A stretch of DNA of 64,000 nt, from assembly GCF_003144115.1 (NCBI RefSeq), contig NW_020312015.1, positions 183,945 through 247,944 on the forward strand, written 5' to 3'. The DNA comes from Tilletiopsis washingtonensis (lineage: Eukaryota > Basidiomycota > Exobasidiomycetes > Entylomatales). Below, one piece after another: positions 46,936-58,080 of the stretch (positions within the stretch are counted from its first letter, which is position 1; each line of letters begins with the position of its first letter). The notes beneath the pieces are model-generated. The model ran no database searches. It was not told where the DNA came from and saw only the letters and a program-made list of their open reading frames with translations. The position numbers and the translations under genes are program-made.

Positions 46936-49778
46936 CTACGCATCCACGTCGGCCTGTCGCCGGCGCAGCTGCTCGATGCGCAGCGTAAGGTCGTGGCGCT
47001 CCGCGGCACTCAGGCTCTCGTCGTCCTCCAGCTCGTCCTCGAGGCTGCGCAGCAGCCGCTGGAACGCCGCCGAGGGCCGTGCCGAGCCGGCACTGCGCGG
47101 CGCCAGGCGCGGCGCCAGCGAGCCAGAGAAGCGCTGCACGGGGCGCGCGGGAGGCGAGGAGAGCGCGGCGGGCGCCTGCGACGTGCCCGCACGTGTTGGC
47201 GTGAGCGACACCGACTCGCCGAAGAACTTGGACAGCTTCTGCGCACGCGCAGCCTGCTGCCGGTGCGCGCTGTGCAGCGCCGACTCGGGGTCCGTGCCGG
47301 CGTGCGCCGACGACTCGGAGCTGAGCGAGTCGGTGGTCGAGGCGAGCGTCACGAGCGAGCCGAGTGAGGCGCGCCGCGGACTGGCGTCGGGGAGCAAGGC
47401 GCTGACGGACGGCAGCTCGAGCGCCGGCGCCTCGCTGTAGTCATCGTCCGAGCCGCTCGGCGTGCTGACGGGCAGCGGACTGCTGCTGCCGTCCGCGACG
47501 CTGGCGTGCGAGCTGGCCGTCTTGTACGTGAGCGACGAAGAGTCGGCCGCCTGCGACGTGCCTGCGTCGTCGTCGGCCGACGGGCGGCGCCAGCCTGCCT
47601 CGAAGGGGTTGCGCGCCTTGGGCGTTGCGTGCACGTCGTCCGACGCCTCGGAGCCCTCGTCGAGTGCCTGTACGAGCTCGCTGAGGAGAGACAAGTCGTT
47701 GTCGAGCAGGTATTCGAGGCTGGAGAGATGTCAGCGGGTGTTCTCTGCAACGGCGGTCGCTTGTGTTCTTTCACTCACCTGCCGATGGACTGGCGGTACT
47801 GCTGCGAGTCATCGCTGTGCCGTGCTCCCTGCGGCACCTGTTGTGTCGGCGCGTCCTCCGCCTCTTCGGGCTGTGTCGAGGCCAGCGGCAGCGCAGCCGA
47901 CTGCGTGTGGCGGTGTCGGCGCAACGGCCCCGTGCTCGTGTCGCTGCCGCTGCCGGCCGAGGCAGCAAAGAGCTGCTGAGGCGGCGCCTCGCCGAAGCGC
48001 TTCGTGAGGGTATTGGCGCGGCGCACATTGGCGATCCTCTCGCGCGGCGAGAGGGCGTCGGGAGGAGACTGCAGCGGCCGCGAGTAGTTGGCGTCGATGG
48101 TCGCGTCCTGATCGACCGAGGGGCGGCGCAGCTTCGCCAGTGTCGCGGCCTTGGCCCGGCCTAGCCCACTCGACCCGCGCTCAGACGACGCCGGCTGGCC
48201 GCTGTAGTAGTCCGAGCCCTCGAGGTGCGGCGCCTGGCCGGCTCCATACGCCGGCGCCGCAGAGCCCTCGCCCGACGAAATCAGATGCGGCGGCACGACG
48301 GCGCCGAGCCAGCGGCTGATCTTGGCCACGCGGCGCCGGCGCTCCTCGCGCTGCACCGCCGCCGTGCGCTCCTCGTCGTCGCCGAGCACAGAGGGCGACT
48401 CGGGCTCAGAGTCGGGCGTCTGCTCGAGGGCCGACTTTGCCTCGAATCCAATGACATGCACCTGGTCTGCCTTGCCCTTGCCTAGGCTGGCCGCACGCGT
48501 GCCACTGGTCTTGAATGCGACGGAGGCGGAGCGGCGCGGCTCAGTGTTGCTCTTGTCATGTGCATTCGCGAGGTCGACGCGGTCCATGCCGAGCAGCGCA
48601 GCTGCCTTGGCGCCGACCGGTCCAGCCGGCGTAGCAGGCGCCGAGTTGACCTGCCAGGGCAGAGGCGCCTCGAGGCCGAGCACAGCCGCGGCCTTGGGCC
48701 CGACGTTTCGCGGCAGGTCAAGAGCCGGCGCCGCGATGATCGTCTTGCCACGACTGCGGCGCCGCAGCGCCAGCTTCGACTGGCGCGATGCGCTCGGACT
48801 GCCCTCGCGCGCGATTTGTTCCTCGAGTGCCAGCTTGGCTTGTGCGAGGGTTTCGAACGGATCGCTCGAGCGACGCACGAGCAGCGGCGGGCGGTTGCTG
48901 TCGCGCTCGCGCAGACGCACAATCTCGTGTCCCTCGCCCTCGCTCAGAATTTCGCCGCCGAGCAGGCTGACGAGCTTCTGAGCGCGCTTCAGCTGCTCGC
49001 GCCGCTCCTTGGCGCTCTTCTCGTTGCTCGTGCTCGGCAGAGGCGCCGATGGCGGCGGTTGAGGAATGCGCGTCACGGGCGAGCGACTGCGGCTGTCTGC
49101 CGCCTCGGCAGCTGCCAGCAGCCGCTGAGTCGCGTCGTCGTCCGTGACGCCCTGCACTGAGATGGGGCTCGCTGTCGAGAGCGTCGACATCGAGTAGCGC
49201 ACGACGGAGCTGCGAGACGGCGCAATGTGCTTCAGCACGCCATCGTCGCCGAGCGAGAGAGAAGGCAGAGAGGGCTCGTACTGCGCGCGAAACGTCGGCG
49301 ACGGCGGCGCCGAGGCGGACTGTGACGAGCTTGCGGCGGGCATCTTGGCGAGCGCAGCCTTAGTCAGCGAGCTGCCAGAGCTGATCCCCGTGCTCGAAGA
49401 CACTGGCCGCGGCTGGTACGAGTCCCATGACCGCGCCGCCTCCTCCTGCAGCGCACTACGTCGTGTCACGTCGTGCGACATGCGCGAGACGTCTGGGCGC
49501 TGCGGGCTTTCCAAGACGGGCGAGTGCGACGCCCTGCGCGCCGCATTGTGGACGGCGCCCTTCTCCGCCGGCGGTGTGCTGCGCGACTTGGGCGTGGCCG
49601 GATTGCCTGAGCTGCCGGCGATGGCGCGGTCGACGGACGGCTGCGAGGCGCGCCGCATGCTGGACAGACTCTGGTTGCTCGAGGTGCTGCGCACCATGCC
49701 CTCGGGCGAACGCCGCTCCCGCCGAAAGTCGCTCGGTACGAAGACCGACTGCGGCGGCGAGTCTTGCTGCACCGACAT
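46936..49778 (-). CDS. Disordered protein with repeated basic-amphipathic 'KL..LG/FGE' motifs
   Basis: Function is not recognised. Two exons (49778..47779, 47719..46936) give 927 residues, mostly Ser/Ala/Pro-rich. A short motif recurs: KRAQKLVSLLGGEIL (about 260), RRVAKISRWLGAVVP (about 480), RRANTLTKRFGEAPP (about 588) and RAQKLSKFFGESVS (about 823). A related pair is GPKAAAVLGLEAPLPW (about 363) and GAKAAALLGMDRV (about 393). A coil with an acidic patch ends the protein (SLEDELEDDESLSAAERHDL). Such dispersed peptides usually bind one partner several times. SP/TP sites and RRxS-like sites are abundant, suggesting phospho-control. An in-frame upstream Met at 49850 would add 24 residues; 49778 was preferred because the sequence after it is typical of a start (MSVQQDSPPQ). 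Confidence 0.7.
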
Positions 49779-49990
49779 GGCTGTGAGAGCGTCAGCTCTG
49801 AGCGTGGCGGCCTGGGCGATGCATGGCCAGTAGCGCCGCATGGAGCGCATCGCCTTTGCTGCTGGTGCGCAGAGCTGTCCGGCAAGACCGGTGGGCGCGC
49901 CTTGTGCGTCCCACGAGCTGCTCAGTCCAGCCAGCGAGAGCGAGGTCTCTCTGTTTCGCTGCTAGGTACGTACTTTCCAACCTAGAGCGT

Positions 49991-50002
49991 CCCCCCCCCC
50001 CC
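49991..50002. repeat. C12 tract
   Basis: A homopolymer in the divergent spacer upstream of the disordered-protein gene. Confidence 0.85.
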
Positions 50003-51105
50003 TTCTGCCTCTTGCTGCCGCCCTTTCCGGCCAACTCACCTATCGAGCCGCTCTCGGCTGATCACAGCGCGGGTATCACGTACGGAAGCGCGCTCTTCGC
50101 CAGCGCCGAAGTCGCGAGGGTGTCCTTGAGGTATGTGACTCGGGATGCACGCGAGAGGTCGTGGATGCGGTGACGATACGAGAGACAGAGGTGACCGGAT
50201 GCGCCGCTGCGGGAGATGCGGGCCTTGAGACGGGAGATCGAGAGAGGAGAGAAGAGTGCGAGACGCGCGTGCAAGGGCAGCGACTGATGAGGACAGGCAG
50301 TGCTGGTGCGATGCAGGCCGGCGAGGCTTGGCTGATGGCAGTGGGAAGCGGAGGATGGGGCGGAGCACAAAGCACCAGCGGCACGAGGCGCGGCGGGGCG
50401 TGCAAGTGGAGTTGCGCGCGCACGGGGCGCACGGACAGCCAGCGGGCCAACGTTCTCCGCAGCGGCGCCGGCGGCTATCTGTCGAACAGATGCAGCAGCT
50501 GGTTAAGCTCGCCGTGCTGCAGTCGCAGTGATGAGGTCGCTGCGCCGGGCCGATGAGCTGCGCCACAGTTGACAGGCTGTCGATCTGGAGGGATCGGCGC
50601 AGTAGACGAACAGGCGGTCTGTGCTGGAGTGCGCGTGGCGTGCGGGGACAAGGGCGGGTGCCGTGGGCAGTGGGCGCAAGGGAACGCGAATGGGAGCGGA
50701 CGGAGAGGTGCGCTGGAGGGTGGTGGTGGTGGTGAAGCAGCAGCCAGAGAAGAGCAGCTGGAAGATGAGGACGGCGCGCTGCCAGCAGCAAGGAGCGGCT
50801 GCAAACAAAGCTGCAGGCACGAGAGCAACGCGAAGCCTTGCCCCTTTCACCAAGCAGCGAGCACTCCGCATGGAGGCTAGACCGCACTTCCGCCATCAGG
50901 CTCGCCATTCTTATTGACTCGGCAAAGTGCACCCTCACGCTGTGCTGTGCAGCGCTTCGAAGCTTGAGGCAGACGAAGGGCGAGGAAGCAGGTGCAGCGG
51001 CCTCGGACGAGGCACATGAGAGGCAGGCACAGCGGCGGTATGCTCCCTCGCGCGTGCGGCGCGGCGAGGGGGCGCGTACCTCGCCGCAGCCGTTCCGCCT
51101 CTGCA

Positions 51106-51126
51106 CCCCCCCCCCCCCCCCCCCCC
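51106..51126. repeat. C21 tract
   Basis: The longest homopolymer in the window, 536 bp upstream of the small basic protein. It is potentially unstable, and read length errors are possible. Confidence 0.85.
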
Positions 51127-51661
51127 AACGGCGCAGGTTCAACCGAAGGAGCAAGGGGAGCGCTCAAGCTCGAGGCTGCAGCTGAAAGAGCACAGCTGCA
51201 GCCGCACAGGAGCTCCCTGCCCGGCCAGCGCTCGTGCCGTGCCTGACGACGAGCTTGCTTGGCCTAGCTCCGCACGGTCGTGTCATGCACGGCGCAGGTG
51301 TGTGTGACTTCTCGAGGTGGAGGGGGCGACGCAGCAGCAGCAGCAGCCTCGCATCTCTTGCCGCTCGCCTCCCTTGTCGTCACTGCATGGCAGGTGCGAC
51401 GTCGCCAAGTGAAGCAGCAGGCTACGGCCAACGAAAAGCGTCATCGGGGCGGCGTGCTCGCCATCGGGAAACAAGCGAGGGTGTGCAGCGCAGAGAGAAG
51501 CACCTCTGAAGGAGCAGGCGGGCCGCCGCGGTGCCTGGCGGCGCTGTTGGCCCGCCTTGCTGCGCCCTCTTCCCGTGCGAGAGACCGACGGGCGCTTGCC
51601 CGCCCGACTCCCGGCTGCTCACATTTCTCTTCCCTTCCTCCCCCCCTCCTCACGCTTCAGC

Positions 51662-51967
51662 ATGGGCCGCTCCGCCAAGTTCTACAAGAAGCCGACCGTC
51701 GCGGAGCGCAACGCCAAGAAGACGCGTGCGAGTGGCACTGAGGAGGCTCGGTTGATCGAGCAGGCTGCGGCGGCGGCGGCGCGGGGGGAGGAGCGACGAC
51801 GGCTCGCGGAGGAGAGGAGGGCTGAGGCGGCGGAGAAGGAGAGCCAGGGAAAGAAGAAGAGAGGGATCAAGGCGAAGATTGGAAAGGCGGAGGGTGCGCC
51901 AGATGAGAGAGGGAGAGTTCTTGGTGGAGCGGATTATTTGCGGCAGTGGGACAGCAGGGCGCGATGA
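51662..51967 (+). CDS. Small basic protein, unrecognised (MGRSAKFYKKP...)
   Basis: A single exon of 101 residues. The start MGRSAKFYKKPTVAERNAKK is highly basic. A Glu/Arg/Ala helix follows, then KKKRGIKAKIGKAEG (likely nuclear or nucleolar signal) and the end VLGGADYLRQWDSRAR. Similar short proteins beginning MGRSAKF are, to my memory, annotated as hypothetical in other fungi; the function is unknown. The Met at 51662 was chosen over in-frame upstream Mets because the conserved-looking sequence starts there and is preceded by a CT-rich leader ending CTTCAGC. Confidence 0.65.
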   Translation: MGRSAKFYKKPTVAERNAKKTRASGTEEARLIEQAAAAAARGEERRRLAEERRAEAAEKESQGKKKRGIKAKIGKAEGAPDERGRVLGGADYLRQWDSRAR

Positions 51968-53537
51968 AGGTGAGTGCGCCTCGACTGAGAGAGTGGGAGG
52001 AGGCAGGGTGGGCGGCGCCATGATGTCTACTTTAAAATCTTTGAAATCTTTCGAGATCGCTGCCGCGATCGGTGAATGCATACTACTAATCTGATGCCTA
52101 GTGGTGCGGTCGACTGGAGGGAAGAGAGCGCGCCATCTCGGCGACAGCCCATTCTGTCTGCGCTGTCTTTGCTGACGCGCACAGACGCCATGCAGATCAT
52201 ATGTCAGGTCTCGAAGACCAGCTCAAAGCGACGGCTGCTCGTTCGACACCATCCTCGCCTCGCCTCTACGCACACGGAGCTCGTAGCATCGCTCGTCGTC
52301 GAGTCCGCCGCAGCTGGCGCCGGCGCAACCCGACACCTCGACACTTCATGCGACTCTCGGCCGCAGCAGCGCGCTGCATGCCAGGCAGTCCGACCTTGCA
52401 TGCGACACGGCTGATTGCCTCTCGCGCGCAGCTGCTTGTGCGACACAGTGGGCAGATCCTCGCTTGCGAGCACCCACGCCGTCGTAGCAACCTGCCGCAA
52501 AGCCGCAGCTCCTGCGCGCTGTGCAAGCTGCTTGTCCACTCTCCAGCGCTCCGTACACGCCGAATGCAATGTATGAGGAGCAGCTCCCTCAGCCAGCAGC
52601 CCTAGACAGATTCCCGACTTGAGGCGTAGCGTACCGCAGAGCAGCGAAAGAGAGAGCGTCGCTACGCCGGCTCATCCTTTCTGTGCTTCCTCGGGCCGAC
52701 GCAATCGCCGCGTGATAAACAGCGCCCGCTTCTGCACGGCCTGGCGCCATGAATCCCTGACCATCCGTGTGCTGCGCGTTTCCAATCTGACGCCTCCGCG
52801 AGGCGTGCGGTGCGGCCTTGCTGCGTTCTGACATGCCATCCGCTGCGCGAAGAAGCCACGGCGGTGCCGGCTGCAGCGCTGCGGAGCGGCATGCCGTCTT
52901 TTCCGACACGCTAGGCGCACAACGAGCGGCGCATGACGCGGCCGCGCTTTCGTGAAGGCAGCGTGCGGGGAAAGACGAGGCTCGTGCGGCGTCGCTGCAT
53001 GCTGTCGCACAGACAGGCTGCGCCGGTGTCAGAGCAGAGCAGCCGGAGCAAAGGCAGGCTGCGGTACAAGCACTGCAGCGCCGGCGCTGAGGAGTGCGTT
53101 GACGAGAGCGAGGTCACGAGAGGGGCGGGGTGGAAGAAGCGGCCCGACGCGGCGGCACGGCGCGCCTCTCCGCGCTCGCGGCGGATGCGCTGTGCCTTGC
53201 CGCCTGCCCTCGCGGCCTTCCTTTGCTCCACCACCACTTCCCCACCTCGTGCCTTCGGTGCATATATTGGGCAGCTCCAGGCACTCGCAGAAGCCGCATC
53301 TGCCCCTCTCGCACCTGCTTCGATCTCGCACTGGCCTCTCACCGGCGCCTCGATCCCAGACCCACCATCCCTAGCAGCGCACTGCGCATCGTAGCGCTCG
53401 GCCTACCTCCTCACCTGCGCTCGACGCAGTTCCGCGTGCTCAGCACTCGACTGGCTGCGCGGCACGCACGCAATCCAGCTCTCGTCGCTGGCTGCCGCCT
53501 CTTGCTCTCTCACCACCACCTCTAACTCCCATCCACG
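51968..53537. other. Gene-free spacer with candidate TATA element
   Basis: 1,570 bp between two plus-strand genes. An unusually AT-rich patch (52020..52090, TTTAAAATCTTTGAAATCTT) lies just after the small gene and probably serves as its 3' UTR and terminator. CATATATTGG at 53261..53270 is the only TATA-like site near the P450 start. Open frames here lack motifs. Confidence 0.5.
53261..53270 (+). promoter_or_regulatory. Candidate TATA box of P450 gene
   Basis: CATATATTGG stands out in a GC-rich background about 270 bp before the P450 ATG and is followed by a CT-rich leader. The distance is long for a core promoter unless there is a long 5' UTR. Confidence 0.3.
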
Positions 53538-55686
53538 ATGGTCGAGACGGACATTCTCCCCGCGCTGCAGCGCGCCGCCGACTGGCTCGTCGACTCGCCG
53601 CTCAACGCCGTGTTCGCGCTCGTTGTCGCCGTCGTGAGTAGCACGCAGCACTGCAGCCTTGCTGTCGCTGACGCCAGACACAGGTCGTCGCGCATGTGAT
53701 CCCCTTCATCACCGCCACGCACGCGATCAGCTACCCCGGCCCGCTGCTGGCCAAATTTTCGGACTTCTGGCTCGTGCGGCAGGCACAGAAGGGAAAGCGC
53801 TTCGTGGTGGTGCATGAGCTGCACCAGAAGCACGGTGAGTCGAAGTAGAGGCCGGAGAGCGCGGCTGTGCGGATGTTGAGACTGCGACGGCACAGGCAAG
53901 TTCGTGCGCCTGGCGCCGAATCACATCTCGATTGCGGACCACCGTGCTCTGAACGCCGTGTACGGCCACGGCACCGGCACCATGAAGTCGGAGTACTACG
54001 ACGGTGAGCCATTCCCTGTCCCCCTCCTGCATGCCTGCCTGACATATGCATCAGCATTTGTCCCGCCGCGTCCCGCTGTGCGTGGCGTGTTCAACACGCG
54101 CGACCGCCAGGAGCATAGCCGCAAGAGACGCATCGTGGCGCACAGCTTCGCGCCCAAGAGCATCATCTCGTTTGAGGAGTTTATTCGGCGCGAAGTCGCG
54201 CTGCTGCTGGAGCGCTGGGATGAGTTCTGCGATAAGGCGAAGAAGGAGGGCACCAAGGTGAGCGCTGTGCGTGTGGGCGCTAGGGTGCGAGCTGACGAGA
54301 GTCGCAGGGCCCGCGCGGTCTGGTCGGATACGCTTGGCTCGACAGTCTGCTCTGGCTCAACTACTTTGCTTTTGTGAGTAGCACCGCTGCGTGGCTGCGA
54401 GACGCAGACTGACAAGCGCCCCTCAGGACACGTGAGCCTTCCTCTAGGTTCAGCGCCTCTGCGCATAGCTAATCCCACTACTCTCTCAGCATCGGCACGC
54501 TCGCCTTTGGCAAGAGTAAGTCGCGTGCGTCCAGCTACGAGTGACCTAGCTCACGCTCTGCTCCAGCATTCGGCATGCTCGAGAATGGCAAGGACGAGGC
54601 GTCCGTCGACGTCGACGACGGCAAGGGCGGCTTCGTGACGTCGACGTGCAGTGCCGTCGAGACGATCAACCTGCGCGGCGAGGTCAGCTCGACGCTGGGT
54701 CTCGTGCCTGTCTGGCTGCGCCCGCTCGTGCTCAAGCACGTGAGTAGTGTTTGCAGACGAGCCGCTGCCAGTGCTGACCCTTGCGCGCAGCCCTGGTTCT
54801 CGCACCGCCTCCGTGCCGTCAAGACGCTGACCGGCATTGCACTCGCGCGCGTCAACGACCGCCTCGAGAACGGCAGCGAGCGCGACGACCTGCTGGCCAA
54901 GCTGCAGGCTGCGACCGACGACAGTGGCCAGCCGATGGGCAAGGCCGAGCTTACCGCCGAGGCGCTCACCCAGCTCATCGCCGGCTCGGACACGACGAGC
55001 AACACTGCGTGCGCCATCCTGCACCACCTCGGCACCACGCCGCGCGCCATGAAGAAGCTGCAGGAGGAGCTGGACCGCGAGCTGCTCGACAAGGAGATTG
55101 TCGACGAGTCGGGCGTGCCGCGCATGGACGACGTCAACGAGCTGCCGTACCTGCAAGCCGTGCTGAGCGAGTCGCTGCGCTACCACAGCACCTCGTCGCT
55201 CGGCCTGCCGCGCATCCTGCCGCCGCAGGGCGCCACCATCTGCGGCCGCTTCTTCCCCGGCGGCTCCGTGCTCTCTGTCCCGGCATACACGATCCACCGC
55301 GACGCCGAGGTGTGGGGCAAGGACGCAGAGGAGTACAACCCCGACCGCTGGCTGCCCGAGGGCGCGCGCAAGGAGTTTGACAAGGCGTTTGTGCCTTTCA
55401 GGTGAGTGTGCTGCAGTGTGGCAGCCCGCGCTGTGCTCACGCCTCCGCAGCGTCGGTCCGCGCGCCTGTGTGGGACGCAACGTGGCCATGGCCGAGCTCA
55501 GCATCCTCATCGCGGCCATCATCATGCGCTACGACATTGTGGTGAGTGCCGCTCCCTCGCCGCACCGCATTCACACACTGACGCCCTTGCTGCCAGCTCG
55601 AGTCGCCCGAGAAGCCCCTCGAAAAGGTCGAGGGCTTCCTCGTCAAGCCGACGGAGCTGCAGATTGGCCTCAAGCGCCGCCACTGA
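53538..55686 (+). CDS. Cytochrome P450, CYP53-like (benzoate 4-monooxygenase type)
   Basis: Eleven exons (53538..53633, 53684..53834, 53896..54003, 54055..54257, 54308..54373, 54427..54431, 54490..54515, 54567..54739, 54791..55401, 55451..55541, 55597..55686) give 539 residues. The N-terminal anchor is NAVFALVVAVVVAHVIPFI. GKFVRLAPNHISIADHRALN is a CYP53 signature. The I-helix is AGSDTTSN, the ExxR motif is ESLRY, and the heme loop is FVPFSVGPRACVGRN with ligand Cys486. CYP53 enzymes hydroxylate benzoate to 4-hydroxybenzoate, feeding the beta-ketoadipate pathway and detoxifying plant phenolics. They act at the ER with NADPH-P450 reductase. Exon 6 is 5 nt and makes the conserved F-D-T-I-G join. 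No other pathway gene is adjacent. Confidence 0.92.
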
Positions 55687-57044
55687 GCTGCCGCCGAGGC
55701 GTAGTTGTGTGCTAGTCTCCGTGCGTGCTGCCCCTCCACACCCTCAATGCGATGCCTTGTGCTCGACGTCAGACGATGCGCGGGGAACGGGTCGTGTCGT
55801 TACGGTGTTCTGAGCCGGACAGGAGAGGGACTGCGGGAACGTGTGGCGTCGGCTTGAGGCTTGAGTCAGGAACGTGGGATAATGCGTGGTGGTGGTATCT
55901 CTGATGAGTGCGAGCGCGTGAAGTGGAGATGGGACGTGGCGTATGTTGGGCCGGACATGGCCGTGCCGTCGTTCTGGGAAAGCTCGCTGCGCATGTGGCG
56001 CTCGCGAGCCGGATGGAGCTAGAGGGTCGGGCATTAGCGTGAGAACGTCACGCCCTGCCAGCCTTGCTCACCTTCTTCTCGGAATGGGCGCTCAGCTGCC
56101 TTGCGCTTGAGAGAGTGGAGGAGCGGCGCAGCGAAGAAGAGCGATGCCGGGCGGCGCTAAAGTAGGAGCGCCGAGGCGGGGAGAGGATGAGTGGGAAGGT
56201 GAAAGGGGGGAAAAGGGGAGGAGAGATGGAGAGGAGGGGGAAACTGAAGATCGAAAAAGGACGATCAGCGCGACAGCTACGAGGAGCGGCGATTGTCGCG
56301 GTTGCGGAGAGGAGACGACGTGCGGCGCGAAGCAGTGCGTCTAGCGTCAAGGTCGACCGAGCTGCTGGACGACGGCGACGGCGGGCTTGAGCGCTGCGCA
56401 TCGCGGCGACTGCGCGTGCTCGTCGAAGAGGCTGCTACCTCATCCGCATGCTCTGCGACGCTGCGTGTCAGTGGACGAGGCGGGAGCGAGCGCAGCGGAG
56501 AAGGTCGTGCCGGGTGGCGTCAGGCGACTCACGGCAAGTCGATGGGCCGCGATTCCCAGCAGGCGGCGATCGACAGAGCGCTGGGGTGCGACACTCTCCG
56601 CGCTGCAGAGGGCTGCAGCGACTGTACGGCCTGCCAAGTGCTCTGCGGGAGGCTGTGTCAGTCTCCTTCCGGAGTTGCGGCTCGAGCAGGGCGCGCAGGG
56701 AGAGCGCGTCTTCTCTGGTACGGGCACGCACCTTGACCGGTGAGAGAGGGGAAACGATGAAGGTCGATCGCGGATGGGAGAAGGGGTTGGCGAGGGAAGC
56801 GGAGGGGAAGAAGCGGTTGACGAGGGGATGGGAGACAGATTGTCGAAGAAGCGCGAGACGGACAGGTAGGTGAAGAGACGTCGCAGAAAACGTCCGGGTC
56901 GTGGAAGGAGCGTTGTCGGAGATGTACAGGTGAGAGACGAGGACAGGAGAGGAACAGATTGTTACATGGGTATGGAGGGAGATGACGGAGACCCTCTGAC
57001 AGGCGGCAGCAGTTCTTCCGCAGTATCGTCTCGCCGGCCCAGAC
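55687..57044. other. Gene-free convergent spacer
   Basis: 1,358 bp between facing 3' ends, long for this genome. A purine-rich plus-strand patch (56150..56260, GGGGAAAAGGGGAGGAGAG-like) is the main feature. Minus-strand open frames at 56048..56401 and 56468..57061 are Arg/Ser-rich with no motif. A missed non-coding RNA cannot be excluded. Confidence 0.45.
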
Positions 57045-58080
57045 TCAGAGCTCATCTGCATCCGGGTCGTCTTCGTGCGCGTAGTACTCCATGACCGGGA
57101 TCTGCTCGGGAGTCATGCCGAGCGCGCCTGACTCCAAGCAATTTTTGTAGGCCGCCTTTCTGTCCTTGCGGTACTTCAGCGTCGGGCTGCTTAGATGCTG
57201 GTCGAAGTTGCTGGCCGAGTCCAGGGCCCAATAGTCTCCGGCCTTGAGAGAGGCGCGCATCGCCTCCTCCGAAGGATCGACATCGTTGAGGTCGATCAGA
57301 GGGTAGCATCGAGCGAGTCGATCGCAAGCCAGCCACCCTGCGACGGCGTCGGCTGACATGTAACTGGCGTGTAGAAGCGTGGAAACTCCTGCAGCACGGA
57401 TGAGGCGCTCGAAATGGTCCATACGGGAGAGCAAGCTGGGGTCGAGGCAATGTCAGCTTAAGACAGAGGCGCTGCAGCAGCACTACGTGACCACGACGAC
57501 GGCCGGCGTGGCAGATTGCGTGGTGGCGCTGCAGTACGATAAGAGAGTGACGTACCAAAGTGCTTCGCCTTGTATCATGGGGCTGTACACGCGCGTCGAA
57601 GAGCGGCCATCTTCTTCCGCATCATCTGCGACGGCTGCGTCAATGCCAAAGGTCGAGGGTGGAGGAGTGCCTAAGGTGGAGGGGGCTGGTGGAGCCGCAC
57701 GACTCTGCGTTGTGCGCCCAAAGCCGCACGCCTCACATCGTGCCATCGCCGCGCCTCGTCTCCTGCACTGCTCGAGCCCCTCACTCACCATCGTCGTCGG
57801 CCGCCTTGCGCTTCTTCGACACCGCTGCGGGCGAGCTGGCGCCAATGGAAGGTGCTGCCGCTCCGCTGCCGAGGCAGACGGCAGCATGAGCGCGCTGCTG
57901 CTCTGCAAGCGTGCTGTTGGTGGCGGTGAGCGCGCTGTTGCTGGTCGTGAGCGCGCTGTTGTTGGCGACGAGCGTGCTGTTGCTGGCCTCGAGCGCGCTG
58001 ATGCGGGCCTTGAGCTCTTCGACATAGGCGGAGAGGCTGACGAGAGCGTCGGTGCCACGCTGGTCGCGGGCCTCTGGCAT
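57045..58080 (-). CDS. Unrecognised protein with Asn/Ser-rich coiled coil
   Basis: Three exons (58080..57789, 57685..57556, 57435..57045) give about 270 residues in consistent phase. Residues 14-60 form a coiled coil (LSAYVEELKARISALEASNS) made of near-identical SNSALT/NNSALT/TNSTLA steps. A putative nuclear signal SKKRKAADDD ends exon 1. The C-terminal exon is well ordered: LSRMDHFERLIRAAGVSTLL, GWLACDRLARCYPLIDLNDV, then YKNCLESGALGMTPEQIPVM and an acidic end. I cannot place it in a family; a short transcription or adaptor protein is a guess. The exon 2 acceptor (CCACCAG at 57686..57692) was picked only because it keeps phase. The gene has its own promoter region at 58081..58675. Confidence 0.55.

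Larger units (their letters stand above)
49779..51661. other. Longest gene-free spacer (divergent)
   Basis: 1,883 bp between divergent genes. It contains C12 (49991..50002) and C21 (51106..51126) tracts and a possible minus-strand 5' UTR intron donor (GTGAGT at 50034..50039, preceded by CGATAG). A 372-residue minus-strand open frame covers 50036..51154 but is Arg/Ser/Cys-rich without family motifs, so it is not called. The final 60 bp before 51662 are CT-rich. Confidence 0.5.

Noticed and set aside
50036-51154. 372-codon minus-strand open frame
   Set aside because: It is Arg/Ser/Cys/Pro-rich, reads through a poly-C tract as poly-Gly and a CAC run as poly-His, and has no domain or family-like splicing.
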